Positions 58,698 through 64,000 of a stretch of 64,000 nt of DNA are shown one piece after another. Position 1 is the first letter of the stretch, and every line of letters begins with the position of its first letter. The stretch is from the NCBI RefSeq assembly GCF_003119115.1, contig NZ_CP022367.1, positions 1,036,001 through 1,100,000 on the forward strand, written 5' to 3'. Made by a program: the position numbers and the translations under genes. Below the pieces are notes generated by a model that was given only the letters and a program-made list of their open reading frames with translations, searched no databases and was not told the DNA's origin. The DNA comes from Azospirillum sp. TSH58. Its GTDB lineage: Bacteria; Pseudomonadota; Alphaproteobacteria; Azospirillales; Azospirillaceae.

Positions 58698-60521
58698 ATG
58701 ACCGGAACGACGCGCACGCGGAACAAGAAGCTCCTGGCTTGGGTCGAGGAGATCGCGAACAAATGCAAGCCCGAGCGGGTGCACTGGTGTGACGGATCGC
58801 AGGAGGAATACGACCGCCTGTGCGCCGAGATGGTGGAATCGGGCACCTTCATCAAGCTGAACGAGGCCAAGCGCCCGAACTCCTACCTTTGCCGTTCCGA
58901 TCCGGGCGACGTCGCCCGCGTCGAGGACCGGACCTTCATCTGCTCCGAGCGCAAGGAGGATGCCGGCCCGACCAACAACTGGGTCGCCCCGGCGGAGATG
59001 AAGGCGAAGCTGGACGGCCTGTTCGAGGGCTGCATGCGGGGCCGCACCATGTATGTGGTGCCCTTCAGCATGGGGCCGCTGGGCTCCGACATCGCGCACA
59101 TCGGCGTGCAGATCTCCGACAGCCCCTATGTCGCGGTGAACATGCGCATGATGACCCGCATGGGTCAGAAGGTGCTGGACATCCTGGGCGACGGCGACTT
59201 CGTGCCCTGCCTGCACTCCATCGGCGCTCCGCTGGAGCCCGGCCAGCAGGACGTGGCGTGGCCGTGCAACGCCGATCACAAGTACATCGTCCATTTCCCG
59301 GCCGATCACTCGATCGTCTCCTTCGGCTCGGGCTACGGCGGCAACGCCCTGCTCGGCAAGAAGTGCTTCGCGCTGCGCATCGCCTCCTCGATGGGCCGCG
59401 AGCAGGGCTGGCTGGCCGAGCACATGCTGATCCTCGGCGTGGAAAGCCCGGAGGGCGAGAAGACCTACGTCGCCGCCGCCTTCCCGTCGGCCTGCGGCAA
59501 GACCAACTTCGCCATGCTGGTCCCCCCGGCCGAGTTCGAGGGCTGGAAGGTCCGCACCATCGGTGACGACATCGCCTGGGTGAAGCCGCAGCCGGACGGC
59601 ACGCTGCGCGCCATCAACCCGGAGGCCGGCTTCTTCGGCGTGGCGCCGGGCACCAGCATCAGGTCGAACCCGAACGCGCTGAAGACGCTGAACGCCAACG
59701 TCATCTTCACCAACGTCGCGCTGACCGACGACGGCGACGTGTGGTGGGAGGGCCTGACCGACGAGGCGCCGGCCCACCTGATCGACTGGCAGGGCAACGA
59801 CTGGACCCCGGCGTCGGGCCGTCCCGCCGCGCACCCGAACTCGCGCTTCACCGCTCCGGCGGCGCAGTGCCCGTCGATCGATCCGGCCTGGGAAGACCCG
59901 GCGGGCGTTCCGATCTCCGCCTTCATCTTCGGCGGCCGCCTGTCCAAGACCTTCCCGCTGGTGTTCGAGGCGTACAACTGGCGCGAGGGCGTGTACTGGG
60001 CGGCGACCATGGGCTCGGAGGCGACCGCCGCCGCCGTGGGCCAGGCCGCCATCCGCCGCGACCCCTTCGCCATGCTGCCCTTCTGCGGCTACAACATGGC
60101 CGACTACTGGAACCATTGGCTGGCGATGGAAGGCAAGGTGGAGAACCTGCCGCGCATCTACCGCGTGAACTGGTTCCGCAAGGACGAGAACGGCAAGTTC
60201 GTCTGGCCGGGCTTCGGCGACAACATGCGCGTCCTGCGCTGGATCGTCGACCGCGTGCGCGGCCGTGCGGTGGATGCGGCGGAGAGCCCGTTCGGCTACA
60301 TGCCGCGCTACCAGGACCTGAACTGGGCCGGCCTGGACTTCGCCGAGGACAAATTCCGGAAGATCATGGACATCGACCGGAAGGAAGCCGAGGCCGAGGC
60401 CAAGGACCAGGAGGAGCTGTTCAACCGCTTCGGCAGCCACCTGCCGGACGAGATCGAGCAGCAGCGCGTGGCGCTCCTCAAGCGTCTGGAGGAGGCTCCG
60501 GACACCTGGCGGATCGGCTGA
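58698..60521 (+). CDS. pckA: Phosphoenolpyruvate carboxykinase, GTP type
   Basis: 607 residues; converts oxaloacetate and GTP to PEP, GDP and CO2 for gluconeogenesis. It is the GTP-using class (EC 4.1.1.32): the P-loop is FPSACGKTNFAML, and RTIGDDIAWVK, PFCGYNMADYWNHW and NWFRKDENGKFVWPGFGDNMRVL are diagnostic. Class length (about 600) also fits; the ATP class is about 530 and has a different P-loop. PEP made here is also the donor for enzyme I in the nearby regulatory PTS. Tandem terminators follow the gene. Confidence 0.97.
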   Translation: MTGTTRTRNKKLLAWVEEIANKCKPERVHWCDGSQEEYDRLCAEMVESGTFIKLNEAKRPNSYLCRSDPGDVARVEDRTFICSERKEDAGPTNNWVAPAEMKAKLDGLFEGCMRGRTMYVVPFSMGPLGSDIAHIGVQISDSPYVAVNMRMMTRMGQKVLDILGDGDFVPCLHSIGAPLEPGQQDVAWPCNADHKYIVHFPADHSIVSFGSGYGGNALLGKKCFALRIASSMGREQGWLAEHMLILGVESPEGEKTYVAAAFPSACGKTNFAMLVPPAEFEGWKVRTIGDDIAWVKPQPDGTLRAINPEAGFFGVAPGTSIRSNPNALKTLNANVIFTNVALTDDGDVWWEGLTDEAPAHLIDWQGNDWTPASGRPAAHPNSRFTAPAAQCPSIDPAWEDPAGVPISAFIFGGRLSKTFPLVFEAYNWREGVYWAATMGSEATAAAVGQAAIRRDPFAMLPFCGYNMADYWNHWLAMEGKVENLPRIYRVNWFRKDENGKFVWPGFGDNMRVLRWIVDRVRGRAVDAAESPFGYMPRYQDLNWAGLDFAEDKFRKIMDIDRKEAEAEAKDQEELFNRFGSHLPDEIEQQRVALLKRLEEAPDTWRIG

Positions 60522-60556
60522 TCGGTCCATCGCCGGATCGTGCGAACGCGTGAAGA

Positions 60557-60585
60557 GGGGCCGCCCGCGGGCGGCCCCTTTTCTT
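60557..60585 (+). terminator. Intrinsic terminator of pckA (first of two)
   Basis: GGGGCCGCCC (60557-60566) and GGGCGGCCCC (60569-60578) form a 10-bp stem followed by TTTTCTT. It begins 36 bases after the stop codon. Confidence 0.92.
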
Positions 60586-60593
60586 GTGCGCGG

Positions 60594-60618
60594 GGGGGCG
60601 CGGGCGCGCCCCCTTTTC
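60594..60618 (+). terminator. Intrinsic terminator of pckA (second of two)
   Basis: GGGGGCGCG (60594-60602) pairs with CGCGCCCCC (60605-60613), followed by TTTTC. Together with the first hairpin it forms a back-to-back pair. The rest of the gap to motA (60619-60836) contains a CGTGACA/TGTCACG inverted repeat at about 60667-60688 and the motA leader. Confidence 0.85.
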
Positions 60619-60836
60619 TTTTGCGTGGGGGGGCCGCGGCGGGCCGCTTTTCGGGTACTCCTTTCGTGACAGGGCTCTTTGTCACGGCTAGGATCGCGTC
60701 CGACGCCGGGTGATTTACAAAAACTCAAGGGATTGCTGCGTCACTGGGCCGGCAGAACGCAAGCACGCCCGCCTGACCGGCTTTCCGCGACGCGGACCGG
60801 CCAAGGCACGGAAAATGACGCTGGAGGACGGAAGAC

Positions 60837-61697
60837 ATGTTCGTGATGATCGGCTTCGGCGTCGTGGTGTTCAGCGTCTTCGGGGGCTACGTCCTGGGCG
60901 GCGGCCACCTGGGCGTGCTGTGGATGCCCTTCGAGTTCATGATCATCCTGGGTTCCGCCGCCGGCGCGTTCCTGATCGGCAATCCAAAATCGGTGGTCAC
61001 CCACACCGGCAAGGAACTCGGCCACCTCTTCAAAGGGCCAAAATACAAAAAGGATGATTTCCTCGAACTTCTCACCATGATGTATCAGGTCTTCAAGATC
61101 GCGAAGACCAAGGGGCTTCTTGCCCTCGAACAGCACATCGAGAAACCCGAGGATTCACCACTCTTCCAGCAATTCCCAAAATTCTACGGCGATCACCACG
61201 CCATATCCTTCCTCTGCACCTATCTGCGTCTGATGTCGCTGGGGGCCGACAACCCGCACGAGCTGGTCGACCTGATGGACGAGGACATCGAGACCATGCA
61301 CCACGAGCACCAGCGGATCGCCGACGCTATCCAGGCCGTCGCCGACGCCGTTCCGGCGCTGGGCATCGTGGCGGCGGTGCTGGGCGTGATCCACACCATG
61401 GGATCGATCACCGAGCCGCCGGAGGTCCTGGGCAAGCTGATCGGCGGCGCGCTGGTCGGCACCTTCACCGGCATTCTCGTCGCCTACGGCTTCCTGGCGC
61501 CGATCGCCAGCGGCCTGAAGAACATCTACCACGCCGAAGGCAAATACTATCAGGCGATGAAGATCGGCCTGATCGCGCATCTGTCCGGCTACGCGCCGGC
61601 CATCTCGGTGGAATATTCGCGAAACGTGCTGGAACCGGAATACCGGCCGAGCTTCGCGCAGGTGGAAGAGGCCACCTCGGCCCTGCCGCCCGCCTGA
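60837..61697 (+). CDS. motA: Flagellar motor stator protein MotA
   Basis: 286 residues with GGAGG at 60823-60827. Four membrane helices are present: two near the N-terminus (GFGVVVFSVFGGYVLGGG, FEFMIILGSAAGAFLIG) and two near the C-terminus (ALGIVAAVLGVIHTMGSI, LIGGALVGTFTGILVAYGFLAPIASGL). The proline of DAVPALGIV and the SGYAPAISVEYSRN segment are conserved MotA features. MotA with MotB conducts protons to drive flagellar rotation. motB is not next to it; the following gene is unrelated. Confidence 0.94.
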   Translation: MFVMIGFGVVVFSVFGGYVLGGGHLGVLWMPFEFMIILGSAAGAFLIGNPKSVVTHTGKELGHLFKGPKYKKDDFLELLTMMYQVFKIAKTKGLLALEQHIEKPEDSPLFQQFPKFYGDHHAISFLCTYLRLMSLGADNPHELVDLMDEDIETMHHEHQRIADAIQAVADAVPALGIVAAVLGVIHTMGSITEPPEVLGKLIGGALVGTFTGILVAYGFLAPIASGLKNIYHAEGKYYQAMKIGLIAHLSGYAPAISVEYSRNVLEPEYRPSFAQVEEATSALPPA

Positions 61698-61711
61698 CGC
61701 CGGACCTGCCC

Positions 61712-62704
61712 ATGCCGTCTCCAAGCACCTCCGAAGGCGCCGTCACCATCCTGTGGAACGAGGGGACGGTGGGGGAGTGGGCCTCGCTCTTCGCCCGCGT
61801 TCCCCGCTCCACCCTGCCGCAGTGCTTCGCTTATGCCGGCGCCATGGGGCGCACCCACGGCTTCGTGCCGCGCCTCGGCCTGATCCGGCGGGACGGAGCG
61901 CCCATCGGGATGGTGCAACTTCTGGAGCGGCGCACGCTCCGCCTGTTCCACCAGCGCCAGATCCACCGCGGCCCGCTGTGGCTCGACGGGATCGAGCCGG
62001 ACCTGGCGACCCAGGAGGCGGTCTTCCGCCTGCTGCGCCGGGCCTGCCCCGACAACCCGCTGAACCGGGCCAGCCTGCTTCCCGAACTGGCCGCCGGACC
62101 GGAGGCCGAGGCGATGCTGCGCCGCTGCGGCTTCCGCCGCTTCGGTCCCGGCTACCGCACGGTCTGGCTCGACCTGTCGCGTGGCGAGGAGGAGTTGCGC
62201 GCGGCGATGGCCCGCGACTGGCGCCAGCGGCTGAAGGGGGCGGAGAAGGCCGGTCTGGTCGTTGATCTCGATTGGGATGCCAAGAACCTGCCCTGGCTGA
62301 TGAAGCAGGAGCATGAGCAGGCCCTGACCAAGCAATTCCGCCCGATGACCGGCGCGCTGGCCGTGCGCATCCGCAACGCGCTGCTGAAAGGCGGGGGGAA
62401 GGGCGACGGGGTGCTGATGGTCGCCGCCCTGGAGGACCGATCCAGCAACGCGAAGCCGGCGGCGAGCGCGCTCTTCTACATTCATGGTGGGGCGGCCACC
62501 TACCAGATCGGCTGGTCCAGCGAGTCGGGGCGCAAGAGCGGTGCGATGCGGCTGGTGCTGTGGCGGGCGGCCCTGGCGCTGAAGGCGCGCGGCGTGGGCT
62601 GGCTCGACCTCGGCGGCATCAACCCGGACAGCGCGCCGGGCGTCACGGAATTCAAGCTGGGAACCGGCGGCCAGGCGGTGGAGAGCGCCGGCCTGTTTCG
62701 TTAG
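61712..62704 (+). CDS. GNAT/FemAB-like acyl- or aminoacyltransferase
   Basis: 330 residues. The architecture of two GNAT-like halves matches FemAB/FemX-type proteins: PRSTLPQCFAYAGAMGRTHGFVPRLGLIRRDG, FRRFGPGYRTVWLDLSRGEEELRAAMARDWRQRLKGAEKAGL and GWLDLGGINPDSAPGVTEFKLGTGG, the last being the typical FemAB ending (G-x-x-D-x-G-G...G-x-x-x-F-K). Substrates may be peptidoglycan precursors, lipids or polysaccharides. It follows motA by 14 bases and may share its transcript, but a functional link to motility is not evident. Confidence 0.8.
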   Translation: MPSPSTSEGAVTILWNEGTVGEWASLFARVPRSTLPQCFAYAGAMGRTHGFVPRLGLIRRDGAPIGMVQLLERRTLRLFHQRQIHRGPLWLDGIEPDLATQEAVFRLLRRACPDNPLNRASLLPELAAGPEAEAMLRRCGFRRFGPGYRTVWLDLSRGEEELRAAMARDWRQRLKGAEKAGLVVDLDWDAKNLPWLMKQEHEQALTKQFRPMTGALAVRIRNALLKGGGKGDGVLMVAALEDRSSNAKPAASALFYIHGGAATYQIGWSSESGRKSGAMRLVLWRAALALKARGVGWLDLGGINPDSAPGVTEFKLGTGGQAVESAGLFR

Positions 62705-62768
62705 TGAAGGGACCGTTGAAAGACGGCGCTGACTGTCTCATCCTGGTTGCGAGCGGAAGGAGCACGCC

Positions 62769-62942
62769 ATGGCCAACGACGACATGAAACCGGAAGAGGC
62801 GCAACTGGCCATCGCCAAGGCGGCCCAGATGAAGCCGCAGGTTCAGGCGATGCGCGACCGTCTCCGCAAGATGGCCGATGACGAGGAGAAGGGTGTCCAG
62901 ATCCTCGCCAGCGCCATCCGCCGCTTTCTTCACCAGGAGTAG
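62769..62942 (+). CDS. Small hypothetical protein, 57 residues
   Basis: Starts MANDDMKPEEAQLAIAKAAQ and ends IRRFLHQE, with TAG at 62940-62942; GGAAGGAG lies nine bases before the ATG. Highly charged and helical with no signal peptide or membrane segment, apparently a single long helical hairpin. Codon usage with strong third-position GC fits a real gene. It follows the FemAB-like gene by 64 bases and may be co-transcribed. Not recognised. Confidence 0.65.
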   Translation: MANDDMKPEEAQLAIAKAAQMKPQVQAMRDRLRKMADDEEKGVQILASAIRRFLHQE

Positions 62943-62953
62943 GAGGCGCCACC

Positions 62954-64000
62954 TCAGCAGGTGGTCGCCTTGGTGCAGCCCTTGTCCTCGTGCGAGCCCG
63001 GGGTGCGGGCGAGCTGGAGACCGCTGCGCGCCTGCTCGAAGGTCTTTTCCAGCGACCGCACCGTCTGTTCGAAGGCCTGCAGCTCACGGCCCTCCAGCTT
63101 GTCGCCGGTGGGCAGGTCGATGCTCTTCGGGTTGATCTGCTGGCCGCCCTTCAGCACCTCGTAATGCAGGTGCGGGCCGGTGGACCGGCCGGTGGTCCCG
63201 ACATAGCCGATGACGTCGCCCTGGTCGACGCGGGCGCCGCGGCGCGTGCCTTTGGCGATCCGGCTCAAATGGGCGTAGGCCGTGGCGATCTGGGTGTTGT
63301 GGCGGATGCGGATGTAGTTGCCGTAGGCACCGTTCGGCCCGACCTCCTCGACCACGCCGCCGCCCGCCGCATAGATCGGCGTGCCGGTCGGCGCGCCGAA
63401 ATCCATGCCCTTGTGCATTTTGCTGAAGCCCAGGATCGGGTGGTGGCGCATGCCGAAGCCCGAGGTGATCCGCGCACCGTCGATCGGCGTGCGCAGCAAC
63501 GCGCGGCGGATGCTCTCGCCGTCGCGGTTGTAATAGTCGATGCGGCCGTCCCGGCTCTTGTGCCGGTAGATCGGGTATTCCTTGCCGCTCAGCACCAGCG
63601 CGGCGTAGAGCACGTCGCCTTCGCCGGCGTTCTTGCCGTCGGCGGTGACCAGCCGCTCATACAGGACCTCGAAGCGGTCGCCCGGCTGGAGGTCGCGCTG
63701 GAAGTCCACGTCGTAGGAATAGTCGCGGATCAGCGCCATCATCACCGAGACCGGCACGCCGGCGGCGCTGCCCGCCTCGAACAGGCTCGACCGGATCACC
63801 GTCTGCGCGGCGACCGGCTGGCGGGTGACGGCCTTTTCCGATTCGCTCGACGTGAATCCGGCGTCGCCCTTGCGGGACACGGAGACGGAGCGCACCACGT
63901 CCGGAAGGAATTCCAGCCCGACGAATTGCTTGGTGCCGCCGCGGCGCGGCTCGAACAGGACGGTGACCTGCTGGCCCACCTGGAGCTTGCGCGGATCGTA
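62954..64000 (-). CDS. M23-family peptidoglycan endopeptidase (partial, N-terminus outside window)
   Basis: 348 codons are visible and the frame runs off the window at 64000, so the signal and start are missing. The first part (QVGQQVTVLFEPRRGG, FQRDLQPGDRFEVLYERLV) resembles the OapA/LysM-like and beta-rich spacer of MepM-type enzymes. The LytM domain is complete: zinc ligands H and D in FSKMHKGMDFGAP, and H-x-H in GPHLHYEVLKGG, with the second-shell His in RIRHNTQIATAYAHLSRI. It cleaves peptidoglycan cross-links in the periplasm. The C-terminus ends in two cysteines (DKGCTKATTC). Confidence 0.9.
   Translation of the reverse strand, partial: YDPRKLQVGQQVTVLFEPRRGGTKQFVGLEFLPDVVRSVSVSRKGDAGFTSSESEKAVTRQPVAAQTVIRSSLFEAGSAAGVPVSVMMALIRDYSYDVDFQRDLQPGDRFEVLYERLVTADGKNAGEGDVLYAALVLSGKEYPIYRHKSRDGRIDYYNRDGESIRRALLRTPIDGARITSGFGMRHHPILGFSKMHKGMDFGAPTGTPIYAAGGGVVEEVGPNGAYGNYIRIRHNTQIATAYAHLSRIAKGTRRGARVDQGDVIGYVGTTGRSTGPHLHYEVLKGGQQINPKSIDLPTGDKLEGRELQAFEQTVRSLEKTFEQARSGLQLARTPGSHEDKGCTKATTC

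Overview
The window is a GC-rich (about 70%) bacterial chromosome segment. Its gene content and order point to an alphaproteobacterium of the Rhodospirillales, most likely Azospirillum or a close relative. The basis for this is the cluster chvI-chvG-hprK-rapZ-EIIA(Man)-HPr-EI beside pckA and a HugZ-type gene, the short HPr kinase, a cobalamin-riboswitch btuB operon, and many ATGA/GTGA-coupled operons. The genus is inferred from style and synteny; no search was run. No tRNA, rRNA, CRISPR array, transposase or prophage was recognised.

Layout. 0-10.7 kb is housekeeping: a Lys/Ala/Pro-rich protein tail, rpmB, an outer-membrane barrel protein, recX, an ABC-2 permease, argD-argF, hslO (Hsp33), a lipoprotein, ahcY, a PAP2 phosphatase and two unknown genes. 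10.7-22.6 kb is an iron island: a LysR-HTH/TrpD2 (YbiB-like) fusion, a Fiu-type TonB receptor, YbiX/PiuC dioxygenase with a Sel1 protein, an FMN alpha-hydroxy-acid oxidase, a complete siderophore ABC importer on the minus strand, and a His-rich YqjI-like PadR repressor with a DUF2218 protein. Fur-like sites sit before several of these genes. 22.7-28.5 kb is a three-gene signalling operon: an exported 5'-nucleotidase-like protein that has lost its metal-binding motifs, a hybrid kinase (HisKA-HATPase-REC-HPt) and a REC-kinase. 28.5-31.8 kb holds a monooxygenase-like protein and a taurine/nitrate-type ABC importer.

32.5-34.8 kb is a Fur-boxed DUF3649-PepSY-DUF3325 operon for iron-chelate handling. 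35-39 kb is a six-gene operon of small HMA-like and membrane proteins ending in an unusual P1B-type ATPase with YSC instead of CPC. 39.1-44.7 kb is a minus-strand vitamin B12 uptake operon (riboswitch, btuB, btuF, btuC, btuD, unknown) in which btuF carries a one-base frameshift in a G homopolymer. 44.8-49.9 kb has a cysteine-rich lipoprotein, a terC gene preceded by two copies of a possible structured RNA, several unknown genes and a LysR remnant. 49.9-57.2 kb is the regulatory PTS and ChvG/ChvI block; rapZ here lacks the Walker A lysine. 57.4-64 kb contains a HugZ-like protein, GTP-type pckA with a structured leader, a lone motA, a FemAB/GNAT-like gene, a 57-residue protein and a partial M23 endopeptidase.

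The strongest candidates for something new are the degenerate-nucleotidase/hybrid-kinase operon (22749-28521), the HMA/P1B ATPase operon (34986-39034), and the duplicated structured element upstream of terC (45475-45525 and 45786-45843). GC-rich palindromic repeats recur between genes at five places, and one supplies the C-terminal codons of the P-type ATPase.
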